The position numbers were made by a program, and so were the translations under genes. The notes under the pieces were generated by a model. The model did not search any database. It saw nothing but the letters and a program-made list of their open reading frames with translations, and was not told where the DNA came from. From Candidatus Aerophobota bacterium (GTDB lineage: Bacteria; Aerophobota; Aerophobia; Aerophobales; AE-B3A): a DNA stretch of 14,176 bases. This document shows, one piece after another, positions 7,370 to 14,096 of the stretch (the stretch's first letter is position 1; each line of letters starts with the position of its first letter). The stretch is from assembly GCA_004376485.1 (NCBI GenBank), contig SOJT01000079.1, positions 1 through 14,176 on the forward strand. Direction: 5' to 3'.

Positions 7370-8542
7370 CTACACCTTCCCGTAGTATTCTTCTACTACC
7401 CTCTTTATATCATCATCCCCCACCCGGACAATGGCCATCTCTCTTCTAGCTGAAGCCGGGGAGTCGGCGGCGTGCGCTACATTCATCATTACAGTCCTGC
7501 CGAAGTCTTTCCTTACCGTACCCGGGGCGGCTTCCTCAGGATTGGTCTCTCCCAGAACCTTTCTAATTTTCTCAATGGCCCCTTCTCCTTCATAGACCAG
7601 GGCCAGGCACTTTTCCAATCCTTCTTTTTTCCGCTCCTGGGGGAAGGCCTTCTGGGGATCTCTTCCCGTCATAAACTTTACGATTCGGTTAAACTGGTTA
7701 TTGGCCTTATAGATCTTGAGCTCTTCAGCAATAATCTTTTCTACTCCCTCAGGGACAGGAAAATCCAGGGAATCATCCAGGAAGGAGCGGATGGGCCCCA
7801 TGAGCTGTTTTTTCATCTTCTCTACCAGTCTTCCTTTGATAGGCTCATAGAACTCTTCCGCTTGCTCGATCCCCATACGAATGATCCTGGTTCCAATGAT
7901 GAAAAGGCCAGTTTGCGAGAATCGGTCTATTATGTTGCCAGCCCGGCAACTAAGCTCCTGAAAACTGTCCGGCTTAATGAGAACCAGGGTTCTCTCCGGC
8001 CTTACTCCCGGGGGGTAGGAAATTACCTTCTCCAGCACTCCACCATCACGAGCTGAATATTTTGCCCAGATCTTGACTTCTCTGATTGTTTCTTCTCGGC
8101 CGTTGCCAATAAAGACTGCCGGCTCAAAATATTTGATCTTTCCCTCCTCTTCTATGTAATCTCCATAGGTTCCCCGGATGGTTTCCCCGAGGGAGATGTG
8201 GGTGATATGCCCCACTACCCTCTTTAACTCCAGAGTGGCTCCTTCTCCTTCCAGGAGAAGAAGCATCACCCGGGGGAAAGGGTACATCTCAGAGGGAAGA
8301 TAGTTCTGGAAAAGATAATTTCTGATTTGCTCCAGTATTTCCTTTTCCTGCTCGTCTCCCTTCTGTCCAGAAAGGTAAAGAGCGTCAGTGTATTCTTCTA
8401 CCAACTCCCGGCTGGGGCAGAACATACGGGCAGCTACTAAAGATAGATTTCCCCAGGAAAGAAGCCGACTTATTACCCCTCCCGTGCGGGACTTACGGAT
8501 AGTGTAAGGATTGATAAGAACATAGGCAAGTTCCTTTTTCAT
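7370..8542 (-). CDS. Tandem nucleoside-diphosphate-kinase-domain protein, N-terminal domain degenerate
   Basis: NDK moves the gamma phosphate between NTPs and NDPs through a phosphohistidine. Canonical bacterial NDK has about 140 residues; this protein has 390 and appears to hold two copies. The C-terminal copy (about 182-375) keeps the catalytic set: Lys190 in LVLIKPD, Tyr232, Arg327, Thr333 in GETNP, Arg344 in GTVRKDF, Asn354 and His357 in NVAHAADS, though the usual His-Gly-Ser-Asp reads His-Ala-Ala-Asp. It carries extra segments around 235-285 and 293-310. The N-terminal copy (about 4-160) aligns in outline, with VLINPYTI for LIKPD and SLGETIRGTYGD for the Arg loop, but has Asn for the Lys and Phe/Ile where the catalytic His should be, so it is probably inactive. 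The start has AAGGAG seven bases upstream and a good promoter. The stop is 3 bp from the convergent dehydrogenase stop. Confidence 0.85.
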   Translation of the reverse strand: MKKELAYVLINPYTIRKSRTGGVISRLLSWGNLSLVAARMFCPSRELVEEYTDALYLSGQKGDEQEKEILEQIRNYLFQNYLPSEMYPFPRVMLLLLEGEGATLELKRVVGHITHISLGETIRGTYGDYIEEEGKIKYFEPAVFIGNGREETIREVKIWAKYSARDGGVLEKVISYPPGVRPERTLVLIKPDSFQELSCRAGNIIDRFSQTGLFIIGTRIIRMGIEQAEEFYEPIKGRLVEKMKKQLMGPIRSFLDDSLDFPVPEGVEKIIAEELKIYKANNQFNRIVKFMTGRDPQKAFPQERKKEGLEKCLALVYEGEGAIEKIRKVLGETNPEEAAPGTVRKDFGRTVMMNVAHAADSPASARREMAIVRVGDDDIKRVVEEYYGKV

Positions 8543-8566
8543 AGATTAACTCCTTAGTTTGAGTTC

Positions 8567-8594
8567 AAAATAGCATAAACTCCGGTTCTGTCAA
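8567..8594 (-). promoter_or_regulatory. Promoter of the tandem NDK-domain gene
   Basis: On the minus strand TTGACA (8594-8589) is followed after 16 nt by TATTTT (8572-8567). This would start transcription near 8560, leaving a leader of about 18 nt with AAGGAG (8555-8550) before the ATG. The spacing and -35 equal those of the pyr promoter. Confidence 0.72.
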
Positions 8595-8648
8595 TGAAAA
8601 TTGGGAATGAAACTCTTTAATTTTGGACGGTTGAGGGGGAAGAGAGGT

Positions 8649-8677
8649 TTGACAGGCCAGGTGAAACCTGATAGCAT
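8649..8677 (+). promoter_or_regulatory. Promoter of the HypE-like gene and downstream his genes
   Basis: TTGACA (8649-8654) is followed after 17 nt by TAGCAT (8672-8677). The start of transcription would be near 8684, and AGGGAGG (8691-8697) precedes the ATG at 8707. It is back to back with the minus-strand promoter, about 55 bp away. Confidence 0.68.
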
Positions 8678-8706
8678 TTTTTTGGGCGGCAGGGAGGATA
8701 AAAGAT

Positions 8707-9720
8707 ATGGATGTTGGGAAAATTGAACCTCGGTTTCTGGAAGATCTCATCTCCTCCATTCCTCAGGACAGGGGGGTCATTATCGGCCCTCAGGTTGGGG
8801 AAGATGCGGCAGTGGTGGATTGTGGAGCCAATTATTTAGTCATCAAGACCGACCCCATCACTTTTACCTCTCAGAATATTGGCTGGTATGTTGTTAATAT
8901 CAATGCTAATGATCTGGCCTGCATGGGGGCTACTCCCCGTTGGTTTCTAGTGACATTGCTCCTACCCCGCAAGGCTACAAAAGAGCTGGTAGGGGATATC
9001 TTTAATCAGGTGATCTTAGCCTGTAAGAAATTTGGCATAAGTTTAGTGGGAGGACATACTGAAATTACTCATAAGCTGGATAGACCCCTGGCCATCGGTC
9101 AGATGATAGGGGAAGTTCCTCGAGATAGGCTCATACGGAGCTCAGGAGCGAGAGTGGGGGATGTAATTGTTCTCACCAAAGGAATTGCTATAGAAGGGAC
9201 CCATGTTGTCTATCAGGAAAAAAAAGAAGAACTGGACAAAAGACTTTCTCCCTCAATGCTAAAGAGGATAAGAAATCTTATTTACAAGCCTGGTATAAGT
9301 GTGGTTGAAGAGGCTCTTTTGGCCAGCCAGAGGGTCGAGGTTCACTCTATGCATGATCCTACTGAGGGAGGACTAAAGTCTGGCTTGTGGGAACTTGCTC
9401 ATGCATCCCGGGTAGGAGTAAGAGTGAAGAAAGAGAAAATTTTGGTGCTGGAGGAAACTAAAGAAGTCTGTGAACTTTATGGATTAGACCCTCTAGGGCT
9501 CCTGGCCTCGGGTTCCCTGATCTTAACTCTGGATCGTAAAGAGGCACAGAGGTTATCTCGTATTTATACGAAAAGGGGTATCAGGCACAGCGTTATTGGA
9601 GAGATCACCTCCCGCCAGGAAGGGATGAAGATAATGAAGAAAGGTCAAGAGTTAGAACTCACAGTCGATAATAAAGATGAGATAAGTAAAATACTTTGGG
9701 GGAAGAAAGGCCATCACTAG
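8707..9720 (+). CDS. AIR-synthase-fold protein, HypE-like but without the HypE C-terminal cysteine
   Basis: A member of the PurM/ThiL/SelD/HypE ATP-binding superfamily. The 337 residues start with VGEDAAVVDCG (30-40, the ATP/metal loop), then TDPITF (48-53), NANDLACMGATPRW (66-79), VGGHTEIT (114-121) and a C-terminal-domain HDPTEGGL near 230. The order and wording are most like HypE, the hydrogenase nickel-site cyanation factor. HypE, however, ends in a Pro-Arg-Ile-Cys tail whose Cys carries the thiocarbamate, and this protein ends in KKGHH. No hyp or hydrogenase gene is in the window. It may be a ThiL-like kinase or an unassigned AIR-synthase-related enzyme; the substrate is unknown. The ATG follows GGGAGG at 9 nt, downstream of its own promoter, and it precedes hisA by 99 bp. 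Confidence 0.8.
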   Translation: MDVGKIEPRFLEDLISSIPQDRGVIIGPQVGEDAAVVDCGANYLVIKTDPITFTSQNIGWYVVNINANDLACMGATPRWFLVTLLLPRKATKELVGDIFNQVILACKKFGISLVGGHTEITHKLDRPLAIGQMIGEVPRDRLIRSSGARVGDVIVLTKGIAIEGTHVVYQEKKEELDKRLSPSMLKRIRNLIYKPGISVVEEALLASQRVEVHSMHDPTEGGLKSGLWELAHASRVGVRVKKEKILVLEETKEVCELYGLDPLGLLASGSLILTLDRKEAQRLSRIYTKRGIRHSVIGEITSRQEGMKIMKKGQELELTVDNKDEISKILWGKKGHH

Positions 9721-9819
9721 AGCTGGATGCCGTTCTGAATTTGTCCCAGAAGCCTTGGTGAAGATCCGAGAAGTCAGCTCTGGAAGGTGTGGGAGCGAGA
9801 AGTTTTCAGAGGATAGAAA

Positions 9820-10539
9820 TTGTTGATCATTCCTGCCATTGACCTTAAAGAAGGAAAGTGTGTCCGGCTTGTGCGGGGAAAATTAAGTAAGGAGACTATT
9901 TATTCGAAAGATCCCATTGAGATAGCCAGAAAATGGGTCAGGGAGGGGGCTGAGCGGCTGCATGTAGTGGATCTCGATGGTGCCTTTCAAGGAAAACCGG
10001 TCCACATGGAACTGGTGGGGAGGATGGCTCGGGAGGTAAGGGTCCCTATAGAATTTGGGGGAGGAATCAGGGATTTTGCTATTCTTAAAGAAGTGCTGGA
10101 GGAAGGGATAGAATATGCCATCCTGGGAAGTCAGGCTCTTTCCTCGGATTTTCTCGAGATGGCCTGCAAGGAATTTGGCGGCCGTATTATGGTTTCTTTG
10201 GATACCAGAAGGGGTAGAGTTCTCACCCAAGGATGGGTTAAGGAGACTGGCGTAGAGGTGGGGGATTTGGCCAGGGACATTTCCAGAATGGGGGTGAGGA
10301 CAATCATTTTTACCGATGTAGGCCGGGACGGAACCCTGAAGGGGGTAAACATTAACCTCATCAGAGATTTTGCCACCTCAGCTGGGGTAGATACTATTGT
10401 TTCAGGCGGCATATCTTCCCTGGAAGATGTGAGAAAGATCCTTAAACTAAGGCATTTGGGAGTGATAGGAATGATTGTGGGCAAGGCCCTTTATACAGGT
10501 AGGATAAAATTCAGAGAAGCCATAAGATTAGTTAAGTGA
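9820..10539 (+). CDS. hisA: Phosphoribosyl-formimino-AICAR-ribotide isomerase (HisA)
   Basis: Catalyses the Amadori rearrangement of ProFAR to PRFAR in histidine synthesis. It is a (beta/alpha)8 barrel of 239 residues, the usual length. The general acid-base pair is visible as Asp8 (IPAIDLKEGKCVRL) and Asp128 (VSLDTRRGRV). Phosphate-binding turns are FGGGIRD (79-85) and, near the C-terminus, SGGISS and IVGKALY. TDVGRDGTLKG is the strand-6 loop. The start is TTG, supported by AGAGGATAG just upstream and by the MLIIPAIDL N-terminus; a second TTG follows directly. hisI begins 27 nt downstream. The hisF and hisH genes, which normally flank hisA, are not here. TrpF-type dual activity (PriA) cannot be ruled out from sequence alone. 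Confidence 0.96.
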   Translation: MLIIPAIDLKEGKCVRLVRGKLSKETIYSKDPIEIARKWVREGAERLHVVDLDGAFQGKPVHMELVGRMAREVRVPIEFGGGIRDFAILKEVLEEGIEYAILGSQALSSDFLEMACKEFGGRIMVSLDTRRGRVLTQGWVKETGVEVGDLARDISRMGVRTIIFTDVGRDGTLKGVNINLIRDFATSAGVDTIVSGGISSLEDVRKILKLRHLGVIGMIVGKALYTGRIKFREAIRLVK

Positions 10540-10566
10540 AACTGAGTCTTTCAGGGAGTTTAGAAG

Positions 10567-10980
10567 GTGAATATTCTTGGAGAGGTTAAGTTTGATTCTC
10601 AAGGTCTTGTCCCTGTAATTGTGCAGGATGTGAGAAATCTTGAAATTCTGATGATGGCCTGGATGAGCAAAGATGCTCTCCAGAAGACCCTGAGCACAGG
10701 GAAGGTTCATTTTTGGTCTCGTTCCCGCCAAAAGATCTGGCTTAAAGGGGAGGAATCTGGGCATTATCAGTGGATAAGGGAAATATGGGTAGACTGTGAT
10801 GGAGATACTTTACTCCTAAAGGTGGAGCAAACTCAGGCTGCCTGTCATCTGGGCTACCGATCGTGCTTCTTCAGAAAAATGGGTAAAGATAGAAATCTCA
10901 AGATACTGGGAAAGAAGGTTTTTGAGCCAGAAAAGGTTTACGGTGAAAATAGCCAAAGATGCACCCATGAAAAAGATTAA
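10567..10980 (+). CDS. hisI: Phosphoribosyl-AMP cyclohydrolase
   Basis: Opens the adenine ring of phosphoribosyl-AMP in the third step of histidine synthesis. The 137 residues include AWMSKDAL (31-38), FWSRSRQKIWLKGEESGH (49-66), the Mg-binding DCDGD with Asp76, Asp78 and Asp80, and the zinc cysteines Cys77, Cys93 (ACHLG) and Cys100 (RSCFF). The usual His-Thr-Gly reads His-Leu-Gly. There is no fused HisE (phosphoribosyl-ATP pyrophosphatase) domain, so hisE must be elsewhere. The start is GTG with GGGAG (10554-10558) eight bases before it. About 20 residues after the last core block form a short charged tail that overlaps the start of the next gene. Confidence 0.95.
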   Translation: MNILGEVKFDSQGLVPVIVQDVRNLEILMMAWMSKDALQKTLSTGKVHFWSRSRQKIWLKGEESGHYQWIREIWVDCDGDTLLLKVEQTQAACHLGYRSCFFRKMGKDRNLKILGKKVFEPEKVYGENSQRCTHEKD

Positions 10981-12130
10981 ATGGGAAAATAGACCCTTTC
11001 TCTTAGCCGTTTTCCTTTTTTTTATAATATTATGTACTTCGGGATATGGAGCCAGAGCTTCCTCTCCTCTGATTCGGGTGAAGATCCTGCAAGATAAATC
11101 CAGGATAGAGGTGAGAGCCACGGGTAGCTATAGGATTCGAGCTCTGGACCTGGCCAGGGAGCGCTCTTTCCCATCCTCTCATTCCACCATTACCATAGAA
11201 GCAAGCCAGCAGGGGATCCGAGCCTCTGGTGAGATGTGGGGCCGTAAGCTTTTGATCAAACCGGAGGGAGCGGATTCTCTAATCAGGGTCAATTCGAGAA
11301 GATATCGTGGTCAGATTATTGTTCAACAGAAGAACTCTTCTTTAGAGCTAATCAATGAGCTTCCCCTGGAGAAGTACCTGTGGGGTGTGATTAAAGCTGA
11401 GATTTCTCCCGACTGGCCTCGAGCCTGCGTCCTCGCTTTTACTATTGCTGCCAGGACCTACGCCTTCAAAAAATTGCAGGATCCTTCCAGTAGGACTACT
11501 GGTTATCATGTTTCCAGTGAACAGGACGACCAGGTTTACCGGGGGGTAGAGGGAGAGGATTCTCTATCCCAGGAGCTGGTAAACGAGACCCGAGGAAAGA
11601 TCCTCACCTATCTGGGTGAGATAATTGAGGCTAACTATCATGCCTGTTGTGGGGGATACACCGCCTCCTTGAGAGATGTATGGGGAGGGGAAGGGTATCC
11701 TTATCTAGTGGCTAAGCCCGATAATTTCTGCAGCAAGAGTCCCTATTTCAGTTGGCAGTTTAAGATTGAGGCCGAGAAGCTAAGAGAAATCTTGAAAAAG
11801 AAGGGACTTGTCCTGGGTAGAGTCTATCGAATTAAACTTCTGGAGTTCGATGAAGGCAGGAGGGTAAAAAGACTCGAGATTATGCATCAGGGAGGGAAGA
11901 TGGAGCTTACCGGAAAGGAGTTTCGGGAGGCTGTAGGTGGAGGGGATCTTAGGAGCACCCTATTCACGGTAAAAAGAGTAGGTCCCGATTTTGCCTTTGA
12001 AGGCCAAGGCTGGGGACATGGCGTGGGATTTTGTCAGGAGGGAGCCAAAGTCATGGGGGAGCAGGGCTACACTTATAAGGAAATTCTGGAGTTCTATTAT
12101 CCAGGAACATTGGTAGAGAAGATTTATTGA
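10967..12130 (+). CDS. Secreted SpoIID/LytB-domain protein (peptidoglycan glycan-strand enzyme or amidase enhancer)
   Basis: The family includes SpoIID, a lytic transglycosylase acting on denuded glycan in engulfing sporangia, and LytB-type amidase enhancers in non-spore-formers. From the ATG at 10967 the protein has 387 residues. It opens with a signal peptide: basic MKKIKWENR, a hydrophobic stretch 10-24 and a possible cut after ARA (29-31), so it acts outside the membrane. The SpoIID core begins at LPLEKYLWGVIKAE (132-145, Glu145 the likely catalytic residue), then AARTYA (161-166), DQVYRGV (188-194), YHACCGGYT (224-232, possible metal-binding Cys/His) and GQGWGHGVGFCQEGA (346-360), ending in YYPGT. 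Upstream in-frame TTG (10922) and GTG (10943) exist, but the ATG gives the clean signal peptide. It overlaps hisI by 14 nt. It is not proof of sporulation. Confidence 0.9.
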   Translation: MKKIKWENRPFLLAVFLFFIILCTSGYGARASSPLIRVKILQDKSRIEVRATGSYRIRALDLARERSFPSSHSTITIEASQQGIRASGEMWGRKLLIKPEGADSLIRVNSRRYRGQIIVQQKNSSLELINELPLEKYLWGVIKAEISPDWPRACVLAFTIAARTYAFKKLQDPSSRTTGYHVSSEQDDQVYRGVEGEDSLSQELVNETRGKILTYLGEIIEANYHACCGGYTASLRDVWGGEGYPYLVAKPDNFCSKSPYFSWQFKIEAEKLREILKKKGLVLGRVYRIKLLEFDEGRRVKRLEIMHQGGKMELTGKEFREAVGGGDLRSTLFTVKRVGPDFAFEGQGWGHGVGFCQEGAKVMGEQGYTYKEILEFYYPGTLVEKIY

Positions 12131-12139
12131 GTCAATTTC

Positions 12140-12168
12140 TTGACAGAATCAGAGGCATTTGATAACAT
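12140..12168 (+). promoter_or_regulatory. Promoter of apgM
   Basis: TTGACA (12140-12145) is followed after exactly 17 nt by TAACAT (12163-12168). Transcription would start near 12175, after the possible TTG start at 12159, so the ATG at 12186 is the initiation codon for this transcript. The leader would be only about 11 nt and consists mostly of the Shine-Dalgarno GGATAGG (12175-12181). Confidence 0.7.
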
Positions 12169-12185
12169 ACGCCTGGATAGGTAGG

Positions 12186-13412
12186 ATGTCCTTAGAGAAA
12201 AAGGCTATTTTAGTAGTAGCAGATGGGGTGGGGGATAGAGCACTGGAAAGTGGCAAGACTCCTCTTCAGCTAGCTAAAAAACCTACTCTTGATAAGCTAG
12301 CCAAAGAGGGATCCACGGGTCTGATGAGCACTTTGGGAAGGGGAATTATCCCGGGAAGCGATACTTCTCATCTGGCCCTTCTTGGATACGAACCTCATCT
12401 TTATTATAAGGGCAGAGGACCTCTTGAGGCTCTGGGGGTGGGGATGGAGCTAAAAGAGGGTGATGTTGCCTTCAGATGCAACTTTGCCACGGTGGACAGA
12501 TCCGGCAGAGTAATAGACAGAAGAGCCGGTCGACTGTGGGAAGAGGGGAAAGAGTTAGCAAAATCTTTACAGGGAATGCGCATAGAAGGAATTGAAGTTC
12601 TGTTCTTCTCCTCCACAGAACACCGAGGAGTTCTTATCTTAAGGGGGGATGGACTTTCTCCTGCTATTTCAGACACCGATCCTCATAGTTCGCTTCCAGC
12701 TTCGGTTCTAGAGTCAGTTCCCCAGAGGGAGGAAAAGAAGGCGGTAAAGACGGCCCGCATAGTCAACCAGGTGGTAGAGAGGAGCCGGGGTATTCTGTCC
12801 TCTCATCCACTGAATAGAAAGAGAGAGAAGGAAGGGAAACTTCCTGCCAATATCATCTTAACCCGGGGGGCTGGTATCTACGAGAAGATCCCTTCTTTAA
12901 AGGAAAGATACGGATTTACCAGTTGTTGTATTGCTGGGGCTGCTTTATACAAGGGCGTGGCCAGGTACGTGGGGATGAATATTCTAGAAGTTCCCGGAGC
13001 CACCGGAAGATTGGATACGGACATCGAAGCCAAGGGTGAAGCTTGCCAGAGAGCCTTGAAGAAGTTTGACTTTGTGTTCGTGCACATCAAGGGGGCTGAT
13101 AATGCCAGTCATGATGGCAACCTGAAAAACAAGCTTTTGATGATCGAGAAAATTGATGGGCTGGTTGGAATTCTTAAAGATGAGGATGTTTATCTCATTG
13201 TCACTGCTGATCATTCTACTCCCCTTTCTCTGGGGAGGCACTCCAGCGATCCCGTGCCAGTGATGATTTGCGGCGAAGGAATCCGCCAGGATGATGTATC
13301 TAGCTTTGATGAAGTCTCTGCCAGCAGGGGTTGTCTGGGGCACCTCACCGGAATCGAGCTTCACCGGATTATGGTGGACCTCATGGGTTTCGCACATCTG
13401 GTAGGGTCTTGA
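12186..13412 (+). CDS. apgM: Cofactor-independent phosphoglycerate mutase, archaeal type
   Basis: Interconverts 3- and 2-phosphoglycerate in glycolysis/gluconeogenesis through a phosphoserine, with two metal ions, in the alkaline phosphatase superfamily. From ATG 12186 the protein has 408 residues, the normal length for ApgM rather than the roughly 510 of GpmI. Visible motifs are the metal site VVADGVGDR with Asp13, the nucleophile region PGSDTSHLALLGY with Ser58, GRGPLEALG (77-84), the HIKGADNASHDGN metal block (300-312), TADHSTP (340-346) and His352. The upstream in-frame TTG at 12159 would precede the predicted transcription start and adds nine residues with no family likeness. The gene has its own promoter and is followed after 43 nt by the DUF151 gene. 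Confidence 0.93.
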   Translation: MSLEKKAILVVADGVGDRALESGKTPLQLAKKPTLDKLAKEGSTGLMSTLGRGIIPGSDTSHLALLGYEPHLYYKGRGPLEALGVGMELKEGDVAFRCNFATVDRSGRVIDRRAGRLWEEGKELAKSLQGMRIEGIEVLFFSSTEHRGVLILRGDGLSPAISDTDPHSSLPASVLESVPQREEKKAVKTARIVNQVVERSRGILSSHPLNRKREKEGKLPANIILTRGAGIYEKIPSLKERYGFTSCCIAGAALYKGVARYVGMNILEVPGATGRLDTDIEAKGEACQRALKKFDFVFVHIKGADNASHDGNLKNKLLMIEKIDGLVGILKDEDVYLIVTADHSTPLSLGRHSSDPVPVMICGEGIRQDDVSSFDEVSASRGCLGHLTGIELHRIMVDLMGFAHLVGS

Positions 13413-13455
13413 CGGAGAGGCTGGTATAAAGCCAGCTTCCAAGGAGGATTACAGC

Positions 13456-13929
13456 ATGATAGAGGTTAAGGTAGTCAATGTGGCTATTGATGCCAACTCC
13501 AAGATGCCCGTTATCGTATTAAAAGAAAAAACGGGTGAGAAAACTCTTCCCATATGGATCGGTCTCTTTGAAGCCCAGGCCATAGCCCTGGCACTGGAAA
13601 ATGTGAAGCCTCCCCGTCCCCTCACCCATGATCTGGCCAAATCTTTGATCGAAAAACTCAAGGGAAAGGTGGACAAGGTGGTCATATCCGATCTTAGGAA
13701 TAATACCTTTTATGCCCAGATATTGATAAAGAAGAATGGGGAGAGTATAAAGGTGGATTCCCGCCCTAGTGATGCCATTGCCATCGCTCTTAGACTGAAT
13801 GTTCCCATCTTTATTGATGAGGCAGTTCTGGATAAGGTAACAATCGGCGGAAAACCCATTGGAGATGATGAACTTGAGGAGTTCAGGAAGAGGCTGAAGG
13901 GCCTTAAGCCCGAAGACTTTGGGACTTAG
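13456..13929 (+). CDS. DUF151 / bifunctional nuclease (BFN) domain protein
   Basis: A 157-residue single-domain protein of the family of Thermotoga TM0160 and plant BFN proteins, for which nuclease activity has been reported for the plant members; the bacterial role is not settled. Family blocks are LPIWIG (31-36), EAQAIALAL (39-47), RPLTHDL (54-60), NNTFYAQI (82-89) and DSRPSDAIAIALR (101-113). The usual C-terminal UVR-type helix found in some homologues is missing; the tail is a short charged helix (137-150). AAGGAGGA (13441-13448) lies eight bases before the ATG. It probably shares the apgM transcript, since no promoter or terminator is clear in the 43 nt gap; a five-pair GCTGG/CCAGC hairpin there lacks a T run. 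Confidence 0.92.
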   Translation: MIEVKVVNVAIDANSKMPVIVLKEKTGEKTLPIWIGLFEAQAIALALENVKPPRPLTHDLAKSLIEKLKGKVDKVVISDLRNNTFYAQILIKKNGESIKVDSRPSDAIAIALRLNVPIFIDEAVLDKVTIGGKPIGDDELEEFRKRLKGLKPEDFGT

Positions 13930-13931
13930 CT

Positions 13932-14024
13932 GTGTCCTTTAGAATTTCCCTTAAAGTAGCATTTATTAGCCGGTGGTTCGAAGAGGAGCGCTTGTCAGGT
14001 AAGAGAATGATGGAAAGGAGGTGA
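13932..14024 (+). CDS. Possible 30-residue leader ORF, unsupported by a ribosome site
   Basis: A GTG frame just after the DUF151 stop reads about 30 mostly basic and aliphatic residues (starting MSFRISLKVAF) and ends in a TGA within GGAGGTGAGG. No Shine-Dalgarno site precedes it and I recognise no family. It is listed because it fills most of the gap before the next gene; it is more likely chance than coding. Confidence 0.15.
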   Translation: MSFRISLKVAFISRWFEEERLSGKRMMERR

Positions 14025-14055
14025 GGAAAGTTTATCCAGGGAGTAAGAATGAGAT

Positions 14056-14073
14056 AACCAAAGAGCTTTGGTT
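14056..14073 (+). repeat. Perfect palindrome in the leader of the last gene
   Basis: AACCAAAG and CTTTGGTT (8 bp arms, AG spacer) form an exact inverted repeat 23 bp before the start codon at 14097. It has no following T run, so it is not a normal intrinsic terminator on either strand. It could be an operator for a dimeric repressor or an mRNA hairpin near the ribosome site. No promoter consensus was found around it. Confidence 0.5.
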
Positions 14074-14096
14074 AGAACGAGAAAAGGAGGATCCGA

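Noticed and set aside
7472..8056. A 194-codon open frame on the plus strand opposite the NDK-domain gene
   Set aside because: No family motifs, no ribosome site, and it lies wholly antisense to a frame with clear NDK motifs, promoter and AAGGAG. It is a shadow of the minus-strand gene.
10967..12130. SpoIID homologue as proof of a spore-forming organism
   Set aside because: SpoIID/LytB domains are also found in bacteria that do not sporulate, and no other sporulation gene is in the window.
13409..13430. TTGACG and TATAAA as a promoter for the DUF151 gene
   Set aside because: The spacing is only 10 nt, far from the 16-18 nt of the other promoters here; co-transcription with apgM is more likely.
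13419..13438. GCTGG/CCAGC hairpin between apgM and the DUF151 gene as a terminator
   Set aside because: Only five pairs and no T run after it.
13960..14000. A GGTTCGAA run that looks like a tRNA T-loop
   Set aside because: No acceptor stem, D-arm or anticodon arm can be built around it in either direction.
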